Source: Mesorhizobium sp. (lineage in GTDB: Bacteria > Pseudomonadota > Alphaproteobacteria > Rhizobiales > Rhizobiaceae). From it: DNA of 64,000 bases. The notes under the pieces are model-generated. The model worked only from the letters and a program-made list of their open reading frames with translations, ran no database searches and was not told the DNA's origin. Below, in pieces: positions 36,528 through 46,106 of the stretch. Each line of letters opens with the position of its first letter. Within the stretch, counting starts at the first letter, position 1. A program made the position numbers and the translations under genes. The stretch is taken from NCBI GenBank assembly GCA_019635735.1, contig JAHBYX010000002.1, positions 124,001-188,000 on the forward strand, read 5' to 3'.

Positions 36528-37262
36528 CTAGCCTAGGGTCTGGAATATCGGGAACGTGTCGAGCAGCCACAGCGAGATCGTCGACATCTGACCGGTGATG
36601 AACAGGATGCCGGTGATGACGAGCAGTCCGCCCATCGCCATCTCCACCTTGTGCATGTGCCGTTTGAATCTCGATGCCCACGCGAGGAACCGGCTCGCGA
36701 ACAGCGCCGCGAGGATGAACGGAATGCCGATCCCCAGCGAATAGACCGCAAGGAGAACGGCGCCCCGCACCGCGCTGCCTTCGCTTCCGGCAACGAAGAG
36801 AATGGCGGCGAGCACCGGTCCGACGCAGGGCGTCCAGCCAAAGGCAAACGCCAGGCCGATCACATAGGCGCCGAGCGGCCCCGCCGGCTTGCGGTCCACC
36901 TGCACCCTGGCTTCTCGATACAGCGCCGCGATACGGAATACGCCGAGAAAGTGCAGGCCCATGATGATGATGATGATGCCGGCGATGACCGAGAGCGTGT
37001 CGAAATATTGCGCGATGGTCTTGCCGATGACGCTCGCGGTGGCCCCCAGGGCGACGAAGACGGTGGTGAAGCCGAGTACGAAGGCGATCGCCGCCAGGAC
37101 CACCCGCCGACGCTGCCTGGCCCCCGGCGCCTCGTCCTTCAGCTCGTCGAAGCTCACGCCGGCGAGCCATGCCAGATAGGGCGGCACGATGGGCAACACG
37201 CAGGGCGACACGAAGGACAGGAGCCCCGCGAGCAATGCACCGCCGACACTGACGTCCAGCAT
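36528..37262 (-). CDS. soxV: SoxV, CcdA-type thiol-disulfide transmembrane carrier
   Basis: A 244-residue inner-membrane protein of the CcdA/DsbD family. The two redox cysteines are in SFVSPCVLPIVPPY and FGWTPCVGPVLAA, in the first and fourth helices as expected. It moves reducing equivalents from cytoplasmic thioredoxin to SoxW. The ATG at 37262 is preceded by GGGAGGAAAG. It diverges from soxS. Confidence 0.93.
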   Translation of the reverse strand: MLDVSVGGALLAGLLSFVSPCVLPIVPPYLAWLAGVSFDELKDEAPGARQRRRVVLAAIAFVLGFTTVFVALGATASVIGKTIAQYFDTLSVIAGIIIIIMGLHFLGVFRIAALYREARVQVDRKPAGPLGAYVIGLAFAFGWTPCVGPVLAAILFVAGSEGSAVRGAVLLAVYSLGIGIPFILAALFASRFLAWASRFKRHMHKVEMAMGGLLVITGILFITGQMSTISLWLLDTFPIFQTLG

Positions 37263-37306
37263 CTTTCCTCCCCGACGCCTGAGTCCCCGTGACCTTGGCA
37301 GAAGCA

Positions 37307-37332
37307 TGCATAGAATGCTATATTTATATGCA
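37307..37332. promoter_or_regulatory. operator-like inverted repeat in the soxV-soxS divergent promoter
   Basis: TGCATA and TATGCA arms separated by 14 bases enclose an AT-rich core (CTATATTTATA). It lies in the 89-base spacer between the divergent soxV and soxS starts. SoxR is the likely binder, by analogy with the soxSV site described in Pseudaminobacter. The core resembles that upstream of soxX, but no exact consensus is shared. Confidence 0.45.
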
Positions 37333-37351
37333 ACGCTCCGTGGGGTGGTCC

Positions 37352-37729
37352 ATGAATTTTGTCGGCCTGGCGCGACTGGCCCTTGCCGCATACGCACTGT
37401 GCCCGGCATTGCCGGTCTATGCGGCCGAACTCGTCATGATGGAGCAGCCCGGCTGCGTATGGTGCGCACGCTTCAATGCCGAGATAGCGCCAGCATGGCC
37501 CAACACCGACGAAGGCCGCCTTGCACCGCTGCGGAGGGTCGACATCACCGAGCCGTGGCCCGACGATCTCAAGCACGTCCAGAAGGAGAGGTTCACGCCG
37601 ACTTTCGTGCTGATGGACCAGGGTCGAGAGATCGGCCGAATTCGAGGCTATGTGGGTGACGAGTTTTTCTGGTACCGTATTGGCGAACTGATTGCCCTCC
37701 TTCCCGAGTCTTCGACCAAACCCGACTGA
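37352..37729 (+). CDS. soxS: SoxS, periplasmic thioredoxin-like protein
   Basis: About 125 residues with a signal peptide (FVGLARLALAAYALCPALPVYA) and redox motif QPGCVWCARF; RFTPTFVLMD holds the cis-proline. SoxS is a periplasmic thiol transferase that activates SoxYZ in Paracoccus. The ATG at 37352 is chosen because the signal peptide starts there; in-frame ATGs at 37289 and 37328 would give an unusual N-terminus. soxR follows after 11 bases. Confidence 0.8.
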   Translation: MNFVGLARLALAAYALCPALPVYAAELVMMEQPGCVWCARFNAEIAPAWPNTDEGRLAPLRRVDITEPWPDDLKHVQKERFTPTFVLMDQGREIGRIRGYVGDEFFWYRIGELIALLPESSTKPD

Positions 37730-37740
37730 GCCGCACGGAC

Positions 37741-38097
37741 ATGAGCCTTCCCAAGATCAACGACGCCCGGACACCGGAAGATTTCAATGCGCTTCTCGAC
37801 CAGGCGCGCAAGGCGAGCGAGCTGCTGAAGGCGTTGTCGCATGAGGGTCGCCTCCTTATCCTCTGCCTGCTGGCGGAGGGAGAGAGGTCGGTGTCCGAAC
37901 TGGAGGACGCGATGAGACTGCCTCAGGCAGCCGTGTCCCAACAGCTTGCCCGCCTCCGTTTCGACCGGCTGGTGAATACGCGCCGCGAGGGCCGCACCAT
38001 CTATTACTCGATCGCCAGCGACGAGGTTTCCTCGGTCATCGAGACCCTTTACACTCTCTTCTGCGCGCCGGTACGGGGGGCCGACGCGAAGAAGTAG
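37741..38097 (+). CDS. soxR: SoxR, ArsR-family persulfide-sensing repressor
   Basis: A 118-residue winged-helix repressor. The recognition helix is LPQAAVSQQLARLR. Cysteines at positions 42 (LILCLL) and 108 (LYTLFCAP) match the pair that forms a polysulfide bridge in BigR/SqrR-type sensors, releasing DNA. It lies between soxS and soxT and should repress the sox promoters on either side until reduced sulfur is present. Confidence 0.9.
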   Translation: MSLPKINDARTPEDFNALLDQARKASELLKALSHEGRLLILCLLAEGERSVSELEDAMRLPQAAVSQQLARLRFDRLVNTRREGRTIYYSIASDEVSSVIETLYTLFCAPVRGADAKK

Positions 38098-38171
38098 ATC
38101 GGAGCGCCGGACGGCGGCGCCGTCACTCGCCGGTGGGAGCCGGCGGCGGGCCTGGCCCGCGGGAGGAGAAG

Positions 38172-39266
38172 ATGGACTTGGCCACATCGCCATGGTTCCT
38201 GGCGCTTGCGGGTCTGTGCGCCGGCTTCGTGCTCGGCTATGCAGCGCGTGCCAACCGCTTCTGCACGATGTCCGCCCTGGAGCGATATTGGTACGCAGGC
38301 GACAGTCGCGGTCTGCGGACGTGGGTGCTGGCTGCCGCGGTCGCCCTCGTCGCCACCCAGACCATGCAGGCGCTCGGCCTGATCGACACCGGCGAGAGCT
38401 TCTACATCCGGTCCGACTTCGCCTGGGTCGGCGCCATCGCAGGCGGTATCGCCTTCGGCTTCGGCATGGCCCTCGTTGGCACCTGCGGCTTCGGCGCGCT
38501 CGTGCGGCTCGGCGGCGGCAGCCTTCGCTCCCTCATCGTGCTGATCGTGCTCGGCCTCGCAGCGATGTCGGCTCAGAAGGGCCTCGTCGCGCAGGCGCGG
38601 GTCGCGCTCTCCGACAATTTCGCCATCGATCTCTCGGAGCGGGGCGGACAGTCGCTTGGCGGCATTCTCTCGTCGATCGTCGGCATGGACCTATCGATCA
38701 TCGTTGCCGGCGCGGTGGCTCTCGCCCTGTTCGGCTGGATCTTCGCCAACACGCGCTACCGGCGTGAGATCGGTTCGATTGCAGCCGGCGCGACCGTCGG
38801 TCTGGTCATCGCGTTCGGCTGGTGGGCGACGAGCTATGCCGCCGCCAATTCCTTCGATGTCGTCCAGATCGAGGCCGGATCGTTCGTCGTGCCTGTGGCC
38901 GACACGATTCTTCAAATCATCACCTTCACGGGCGTCCTTCCCGACTATGGCGTCGGTCTGGTGCTGGGCGTCGTCGCGGGTGCCGCGGCCCGCGCCCGGC
39001 GACAGCGCGATGTGCGTTGGGAGGCTTGCGACGATGCGCGGGAACTCAGCCGCCATATTGCCGGCGGCGTCCTGATGGGGATCGGCGGCGTCTTTGCCAT
39101 GGGATGCACCATCGGCCAGGGCGTCACCGCGGTCTCCGCCCTCGCAATCTCGGCGCCGGTGGTGATGCTGTCGATCTTCCTCGGCGCACGGATGGGCCTG
39201 GCCTATCTCATCGAGGGGTCGGCCTTCGGAGCCTTCCGGTCCCCGTCCAGACAGCCGGCCGAATAG
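38172..39266 (+). CDS. soxT: SoxT, YeeE/YedE-type sulfur-compound transporter
   Basis: A 364-residue inner-membrane protein with about nine or ten hydrophobic helices. Conserved cysteine-containing loops of the YeeE/YedE family are visible: ANRFCTMSALERYW, ALVGTCGFGALVRLGGG and FAMGCTIGQGVTAVS. Relatives import thiosulfate or sulfane sulfur through a cysteine relay. It might feed sulfur to cytoplasmic TusA and sHdr (inference) or provide the signal for SoxR. Start at 38172, with GGAGGAG upstream. It ends 1 base before the convergent MBL gene. Confidence 0.88.
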   Translation: MDLATSPWFLALAGLCAGFVLGYAARANRFCTMSALERYWYAGDSRGLRTWVLAAAVALVATQTMQALGLIDTGESFYIRSDFAWVGAIAGGIAFGFGMALVGTCGFGALVRLGGGSLRSLIVLIVLGLAAMSAQKGLVAQARVALSDNFAIDLSERGGQSLGGILSSIVGMDLSIIVAGAVALALFGWIFANTRYRREIGSIAAGATVGLVIAFGWWATSYAAANSFDVVQIEAGSFVVPVADTILQIITFTGVLPDYGVGLVLGVVAGAAARARRQRDVRWEACDDARELSRHIAGGVLMGIGGVFAMGCTIGQGVTAVSALAISAPVVMLSIFLGARMGLAYLIEGSAFGAFRSPSRQPAE

Positions 39267-39267
39267 G

Positions 39268-40215
39268 TCACGCCGGGACGTATCGGTACGAGCCGTCCTT
39301 CTTCTCGACCATCCCGGCGCCGGGATAGGGAAAATGGAAGCCGATCGCGCGCACCTTGTCGCCTGCCAGGCGATCGAGCAGCTTTCTGCGCGTCTGCGCG
39401 CCAAGGGCCGGATCATGGTCGCTCGCGGTCGGCCAGTCCGGCCGTTCGAAGGAAAGGACGGAATTCGAGATCGCATCGCCGATGATGAGGACCGGTTCGG
39501 TTCCATGCACCATGAAGGACAGATGCCCAGGCGTATGGCCCGGCGTCGCGACTGCCTCGACACCCGGCAGGACTTCCTCGCCGTCCGCCAGGAACCGCAC
39601 CGCGTCGGCGATCGCAGCGAAGCGGTTCTGCGCGCCTACCACGAAGGTCTGCCGGTCCTGCGGCACTTTCGAGATGGTCTCCGGGGATGACCAGAAGTCC
39701 CACTCGGCTTTGCCGATATGGTGCTGGGCATTCGCGAAGACCAGTTCGTCGAAGTCGTCGGTCAGGCCCCAGATGTGGTCCGGATGGGCATGGGTGATGA
39801 CGACGTCCGTGACCTCGGCCGGATCGATACCGGCGGCGGCAAGACTGTCGGCCAGCTTTCCGGCCGTCGGCATGAAGTTGGCGCCGGCGCCGACATCGAA
39901 GATCGCAAGCCGGTCGCCCGTCCGGACCAGCGTGACGTTGCAATCGGGTCGCAGGGCGTCCGTCGCCATGCCGTTGTCGGCGAGGAGCCGCGCCAGTTCG
40001 TCCTGCGGCACATCAGGGAAGACGAATCCCATCGGTAGCGTCAGCGAGCCGTCACTGACGACGGTCAGATCGGCGCTGCCCGTCGAGACCGTCTGCGCGC
40101 GCGCCTGCCGCAGCCCGCCGGGCACGAAGCCCGCCAGGAGTCCCGCTGCTCCCAGTCCCAGCAGCACCGACCGCCGCCCGATCGCAAGGCTGCCGTCGCT
40201 TTTGTTCGTCATCAT
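39268..40215 (-). CDS. secreted MBL-fold metallohydrolase
   Basis: About 315 residues. It has a Tat signal (IGRRSVLLGLGAAGLLAG), so it is exported folded. The zinc-binding motif is ITHAHPDHIWG, followed by GHTPGHLSFMV, IGDAI and a late histidine in GFHFPYPG. It resembles in general terms the MBL proteins near sox genes (SoxH type), but orthology is not certain. ATG at 40215 with GGGAGGAG upstream. It diverges from the DUF302 gene. Confidence 0.75.
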   Translation of the reverse strand: MMTNKSDGSLAIGRRSVLLGLGAAGLLAGFVPGGLRQARAQTVSTGSADLTVVSDGSLTLPMGFVFPDVPQDELARLLADNGMATDALRPDCNVTLVRTGDRLAIFDVGAGANFMPTAGKLADSLAAAGIDPAEVTDVVITHAHPDHIWGLTDDFDELVFANAQHHIGKAEWDFWSSPETISKVPQDRQTFVVGAQNRFAAIADAVRFLADGEEVLPGVEAVATPGHTPGHLSFMVHGTEPVLIIGDAISNSVLSFERPDWPTASDHDPALGAQTRRKLLDRLAGDKVRAIGFHFPYPGAGMVEKKDGSYRYVPA

Positions 40216-40314
40216 GTCTCCTCCCATTCACATATTTTATTTTTTGCATATTTTGTCGCGACAGACTAGCCTTGCAATCGGGCCCGCAACGAAGACGGGC
40301 AGATGGAGGATTTC
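40216..40314. promoter_or_regulatory. AT-rich divergent promoter of the MBL and DUF302 genes
   Basis: The 99-base spacer holds an AT-rich patch at 40228-40255 with CATATTTT present twice as a direct repeat (40231 and 40247), and ATTCACATAT at its edge, similar to the half-site upstream of soxX. It is a candidate SoxR-controlled divergent promoter; support is similarity of base pattern only. Confidence 0.4.
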
Positions 40315-40770
40315 ATGCTTCGCAAACTTCTCGCTTCGCTTGCCCTTTTCTCGGCGCTCTCGACCGCCGCGCTCGCTGCCGACGACGTCACGCGACATGT
40401 CAGCGAGGCGCCTTTCGCCGAGGTCGCGGCGGACCTCGAAGACGCAATCGTCAACCGCGGCTTCGTCGTCGACTATCGGGGTCACATCGGCGACATGCTG
40501 CAGCGGACGGCGGGCGACGTCGGCAGCAGCAAGCCGCTCTACCGCAATGCCGAGTTCTTCCAGTTCTGCTCGGCCGTGGTGTCGCGCAAGGCGATGGAAG
40601 CCGACGTCGGCAATATCGCCTATTGTCCCTACGTCCTCTTCGCCTACGAGACGGACGCCGAACCAGGCAAGGTCAATGTCGGCTTCCGGCGCCTGCCCGA
40701 CGGACCGGGCCGCGACGAGGTGAACACGTTGCTCGACGAAATCGCCCGCGAGGCCTCCGGAGGTCTCTGA
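40315..40770 (+). CDS. secreted DUF302-family protein
   Basis: About 151 residues with a signal peptide (MLRKLLASLALFSALSTAALA). The mature part has the DUF302 pattern of one alpha-beta domain (AEVAADLEDAIVNRGFVVDYRG, NIAYCPYVLFAYE). DUF302 proteins are common near sulfur-oxidation and thiol-redox genes but have no settled role. Two cysteines (FQFCSAV and AYCPYV) are notable. GGAGG precedes the ATG at 40315. It is convergent with cbbR. Confidence 0.75.
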   Translation: MLRKLLASLALFSALSTAALAADDVTRHVSEAPFAEVAADLEDAIVNRGFVVDYRGHIGDMLQRTAGDVGSSKPLYRNAEFFQFCSAVVSRKAMEADVGNIAYCPYVLFAYETDAEPGKVNVGFRRLPDGPGRDEVNTLLDEIAREASGGL

Positions 40771-40791
40771 CCCGGGACCTGACCTGGCGCA

Positions 40792-41736
40792 CTAGGCGCG
40801 CGCGGGCTGATCGCGGTAGAGGGGCGCGGCGACGGGCAGGAACTGCGCGCCCTTCTTTGCCAGGAAGGCCGAGAACGCAGCCATCACCGGCGTTTCGTTG
40901 CGGTCGGCGCGCGCCACGGCAAACCATTGCCGACGGATCGGCGTGCCTTCCACGTCGAGGATGACCAGCCGCCCTGACTGCACCTCGGCCTCGATCGTGT
41001 GGGCCGAGATGAAGGCAACGCCCAGCCCTGCCATCACAGCCTGCTTGATGGTCTCGTTCGACCCCATCTCGACGCCGATATTGTCCAGCTTGGCCGACAC
41101 GCGGGAGAAGAAGATCTCAAGCGAGATGCGCGTCCCCGAGCCCGGTTCGCGCACGAGGAACTTCTCCGCCGCGATCCGCTCGCAAGACACTTCGCGCTTG
41201 CCCGCCAGCGGATGATCCGGAGGCGCGACGATGACCAGCGGGTGGTCGCCGAACACCTGCGCGCGCACCGGCACATCCTTTGGCGGCCGTCCCATCAGGG
41301 CGATGTCGACGGTATGCGTGTCGAGCGCTTGGATGGTCTCCTCGCGGTTACCCACCTTGAGGTCTATCTCCAGTCCGGGGTACTCCTTGCCGAATGCCGC
41401 AATGATCCGCGGCGCGAAGTATTTCGCGGTCGACACCACACCGAGCCGGAGATGGCCGCGGGTCAGCCCCTTCAGCGCGCCGATCCGGTCCGACAGAAGG
41501 AGGATCTGCTCTTCGATCGCCCGAGCGGCCTCGATCGCGGCCAGCCCTGCGGCGGTCGGACGCATCCCGTCGGGAAGACGGTCGAACAGGGCCATGCCCA
41601 GTTCATCCTCCAGCGCCTGGATCTGCAGCGTCACGGCCGGGGCCGTCAGGCCCAACTGTTTGGCAGCGCTGACGATTTTGCCCTCGGTGGCGATGCGGGC
41701 AACCGCGCGGAGCTGTTTCAAGGTCAGACTTCTCAC
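40792..41736 (-). CDS. cbbR: CbbR, LysR-type regulator of the cbb operon
   Basis: A 314-residue LysR protein: N-terminal helix-turn-helix (KIVSAAKQLGLTAPAVTLQIQALEDELG) and a two-lobed effector domain (LRLGVVSTAKYFAPRIIAAF, REPGSGTRISLEIFF). It diverges from cbbF, the typical cbbR place. The sequence looks intact although its target operon is damaged. Confidence 0.92.
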   Translation of the reverse strand: MRSLTLKQLRAVARIATEGKIVSAAKQLGLTAPAVTLQIQALEDELGMALFDRLPDGMRPTAAGLAAIEAARAIEEQILLLSDRIGALKGLTRGHLRLGVVSTAKYFAPRIIAAFGKEYPGLEIDLKVGNREETIQALDTHTVDIALMGRPPKDVPVRAQVFGDHPLVIVAPPDHPLAGKREVSCERIAAEKFLVREPGSGTRISLEIFFSRVSAKLDNIGVEMGSNETIKQAVMAGLGVAFISAHTIEAEVQSGRLVILDVEGTPIRRQWFAVARADRNETPVMAAFSAFLAKKGAQFLPVAAPLYRDQPARA

Positions 41737-41847
41737 GACCGTTCCTTAAGATTATTTAGCTAGATACTTAGAACATTAAATTTCCTTTATCTACAACCGT
41801 ATGCTCCGCTGCCTTCGAGATCGCGACGCTACTCGGAGGAGCAACCG
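41737..41847. promoter_or_regulatory. cbbR-cbbF divergent control region
   Basis: A 111-base AT-rich spacer. It contains TTA-N7-TTA (TTAAGATTATTTA) and TTAGAACATTAA, of the TNA-N7/8-TNA kind bound by CbbR. The cbbF ribosome site CGGAGGAG lies just before the GTG start. Confidence 0.55.
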
Positions 41848-42870
41848 GTGTCCGCATCAACGCTCGACGCCTATCTGAACTCGCAGCCTGCCGACCGCGC
41901 GGCGGTCGCCGAGACCGTCCGCGCTCTTGCCGCGGCGGCGCTGGCCACCCGCGCGCTGATTGCGCAGTCTTCCGCCTCCACCCTGGGCGCGGCCGCCGGC
42001 GGCCGCAACGCCGATGGCGACTTTCAACGCTTTCTCGACGTCAGTGCCGATGAAGCATTCCTCGCCGCCGCGCGCCAGGCGGGGGTCCGCCACTATGGCT
42101 CGGAGGAGCTCGACTGCGCCGTCGACCTCAATGGCGAGCATGAGCTTGCGCTCGCGATCGACCCGCTCGACGGGTCGTCCAACATCGACACCAATGTCTC
42201 GATCGGAACCATCTTCTCCATCCTGCCGGCCGTGGCGGGCGAGCCGGCGGAGAGCTTCCTGCAGCCGGGCAGAAGCCAGTTGGCGGCGGGCTTCTTCATC
42301 TACGGGCCGCAGCTCGCGCTGGCGCTCACCCTAGGCGCCGGCACACGCATCTTCGTCCACTCGCCGCGCCTCGGCACCTTCGTCGAAACGGCGCGGCCGT
42401 CGATTGCCGAGAAGACCGACGAATTCGCAATCAACGCCTCGAACTACCGCCACTGGGACGAGGCCGTGCGCCTCTATGTCGACGATTGCCTCAAGGGCTC
42501 GACCGGGCCGCGCGAAAAGGACTTCAACATGCGCTGGATCGCCTCGCTGGTCGCCGACGCCTACCGCATAATGATCCGCGGCGGCGTGTTCCTCTATCCC
42601 GGCGACTCCCGGCGCGGCTATGCCAACGGCCGGCTCCGCCTCGTCTACGAGGCGAATCCGATCGCCATGCTCGTCGAGCAGGCGGGGGGCGCGGCGACCG
42701 ACGGCATCACGCCGATCCTCAACCTGCCGCCCACGTCCCTGCACCAGCGCACCCCGCTGGTGTTCGGAGCCTCGCGCGAGGTGGCGCGCATCGGCCGCTA
42801 TCACACCGAGCCCAGCGTGATCGCCGAGCGTTCGCCGCTGTTCGGCAATCGTGGCCTCTTCCGGGCGTGA
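41848..42870 (+). CDS. cbbF: CbbF, fructose-1,6-bisphosphatase class I
   Basis: A 340-residue metal-dependent phosphatase. The family signature is intact: LAIDPLDGSSNIDTNVSIG, with later KDFNMRWIASLVADAYRI and the RGGVFLYPGD active-site segment. It regenerates fructose-6-phosphate in the Calvin cycle. It starts at GTG (41848) with a good ribosome site. First gene of the cbb operon, followed after 9 bases by the cbbP fragment. It can also serve gluconeogenesis, so it may remain useful without a complete cycle. Confidence 0.93.
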   Translation: MSASTLDAYLNSQPADRAAVAETVRALAAAALATRALIAQSSASTLGAAAGGRNADGDFQRFLDVSADEAFLAAARQAGVRHYGSEELDCAVDLNGEHELALAIDPLDGSSNIDTNVSIGTIFSILPAVAGEPAESFLQPGRSQLAAGFFIYGPQLALALTLGAGTRIFVHSPRLGTFVETARPSIAEKTDEFAINASNYRHWDEAVRLYVDDCLKGSTGPREKDFNMRWIASLVADAYRIMIRGGVFLYPGDSRRGYANGRLRLVYEANPIAMLVEQAGGAATDGITPILNLPPTSLHQRTPLVFGASREVARIGRYHTEPSVIAERSPLFGNRGLFRA

Positions 42871-42879
42871 GGGACGACC

Positions 42880-44569
<1,690 letters not shown>

Positions 44570-44584
44570 GAAGGGATCACGATC

Positions 44585-44974
44585 ATGCGCATCACCCAGG
44601 GTTGTTTCTCGTTCCTGCCCGACCTCACCGATGACCAGATCGTGGCGCAGATCGAATATTGCCTGCGCAACGAATGGGCGATCGGGTTGGAGTACACCGA
44701 CGATCCCCACCCCCGGAACACCTATTGGGAGATGTGGGGCAATCCCATGTTCGACCTAAAGGACGCGGCCGGCGTGATGATGGAACTGGCCGAATGCCGC
44801 AAGGCATTTGGCGATGCCTACATCCGCATCAACGCCTTCGATTCGACCCGCGGCTTCGAGACGGTGCGCATGTCCTTCATCGTCAACCGGCCGAAGGTGG
44901 AGCCGCGCCTGGCGATGAAACGCACCGACGTTCGCGGCCGGACGCAGTCCTATTCGTGGACGGCGGTGAGATAA
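44585..44974 (+). CDS. cbbS: CbbS, RubisCO small subunit (form IC)
   Basis: A 129-residue small subunit. [38 protein letters not shown] and FDLKDA are typical, and the C-terminal extension after residue ~110 (the beta-hairpin of red-type enzymes) is present. It caps the large-subunit octamer. GGAAGGGA precedes the ATG. Intact, 15 bases after cbbL. Confidence 0.93.
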   Translation: MRITQGCFSFLPDLTDDQIVAQIEYCLRNEWAIGLEYTDDPHPRNTYWEMWGNPMFDLKDAAGVMMELAECRKAFGDAYIRINAFDSTRGFETVRMSFIVNRPKVEPRLAMKRTDVRGRTQSYSWTAVR

Positions 44975-44978
44975 GCCG

Positions 44979-45905
44979 ATGTCGGACATGACGATCACGA
45001 CCGGCGACGCCGTGCAGGCTGTCGACCTCGCCGCTGATTTCCGCGAGTCCGGCGTCGCGGGAATCCTCGACGAACTCGACCGCGAACTGATCGGGCTGAA
45101 ACCGGTCAAGCTGCGCATCCGCGAGACGGCGGCTCTGTTGCTGGTCGAGCGGGCGCGGCGGAAGCTCGGCCTGTCGACGGAGACGCCGACACTGCACATG
45201 AGCTTCACCGGCAACCCCGGCACCGGCAAGACGACGGTGGCGCTCCGAATCGCCGGGCTCCTCCACCGGCTCGGCTATGTCCGCAAGGGGCACCTTATCT
45301 CCGTCACCCGCGATGACCTCGTCGGTCAGTACATCGGCCACACCGCGCCGAAGACGAAGGAAATCCTCAAGAAGGCGATGGGCGGCGTGCTCTTCATCGA
45401 CGAGGCATACTATCTCTACCGCCCCGACAACGAGCGCGACTACGGCCAGGAGGCGATTGAGATCCTGCTCCAGGTGATGGAGAACCAGCGCGACGATCTC
45501 GTGGTCATCCTGGCCGGCTATGCCGACCGGATGGAGAAATTCCACCAGTCTAACCCGGGCTTCCGCTCGCGCATCGCCCACCACATCGACTTCCCCGACT
45601 ACGAGGATGCCGAACTTTTGACGATCGCCGAGGCAATGCTGGCGCGGCAGAACTACGCCTTCGACGCGGACGCACGGAAGGCGATGACGGACTACATCGC
45701 CCGGCGGCGCGCCCAGCCGCACTTCGCCAATGCCCGCTCGATCCGCAACGCGCTCGATCGCGCGCGGCTGCGCCAGGCGAATCGCCTGTTCGAGGGCGCG
45801 GGCGGTCCGATCGGCGCAGACGAGCTGTCGACGATCCGCGCGGCGGACATCACCGCCAGTCGGGTCTTTTCGGCTTCGGCGGACGCGGACGGAAAGCCGG
45901 CATGA
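44979..45905 (+). CDS. cbbX: CbbX, red-type RubisCO activase
   Basis: A 308-residue AAA+ ATPase that removes inhibitory sugar phosphates from red-type RubisCO by pulling on the large-subunit C-terminus. Walker A is [15 protein letters not shown] (about residues 76-90), the pore loop [14 protein letters not shown], and Walker [11 protein letters not shown]. Sensor and lid regions ([24 protein letters not shown]) are present. It starts 4 bases after cbbS and overlaps the cbbE remnant start by 4 bases (ATGA). Confidence 0.95.
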   Translation: MSDMTITTGDAVQAVDLAADFRESGVAGILDELDRELIGLKPVKLRIRETAALLLVERARRKLGLSTETPTLHMSFTGNPGTGKTTVALRIAGLLHRLGYVRKGHLISVTRDDLVGQYIGHTAPKTKEILKKAMGGVLFIDEAYYLYRPDNERDYGQEAIEILLQVMENQRDDLVVILAGYADRMEKFHQSNPGFRSRIAHHIDFPDYEDAELLTIAEAMLARQNYAFDADARKAMTDYIARRRAQPHFANARSIRNALDRARLRQANRLFEGAGGPIGADELSTIRAADITASRVFSASADADGKPA

Positions 45906-45994
45906 CGACTCAGATCCTCATCGCGCCGTCAGTTCTCTCTGTGGACTTCTCGCCGCCCCGACGACATGAAGATAGCCTGCCGCACCCCTTGTGA
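45902..45994 (+). pseudogene. cbbE: cbbE/rpe (ribulose-phosphate 3-epimerase), 5' remnant
   Basis: An ATG overlapping the cbbX stop opens a 30-codon frame beginning [17 protein letters not shown]. This matches the N-terminus of ribulose-phosphate 3-epimerase (IAPSILSADF motif; first beta strand with its conserved serine and aspartate). After about 17 codons (45952) similarity stops and the frame ends at 45994. The normal enzyme is about 220-230 residues. An epimerase gene after cbbX is known in other proteobacterial cbb operons, so this is probably a broken original gene. Confidence 0.7.
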
Positions 45995-46012
45995 CAGTTG
46001 GGGCAAGGACAT

Positions 46013-46029
46013 TCCACTTCACAAGTGGA
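46013..46029. promoter_or_regulatory. perfect palindrome upstream of hemA
   Basis: TCCACTT and AAGTGGA form a perfect 7-base inverted repeat with a 3-base centre (CAC), 78 bases before the hemA start. Its symmetry and place between the cbbE remnant and hemA suggest a dimeric regulator site or a short hairpin. The binder is unknown. Confidence 0.45.
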
Positions 46030-46106
46030 GACCCGTTATTTCGGAGTGACAACACATAGAGTTTTCCATATGTTTCGAAACCGACAGGTCGCCGGGAGGA
46101 CGTGAG

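Noticed and set aside
37741..38097. Naming this SoxR as the MerR-type redox regulator of the same name
   Set aside because: The protein is an ArsR-type winged helix with a BigR-like cysteine pair and lies between soxS and soxT; it is the sulfur-oxidation SoxR.
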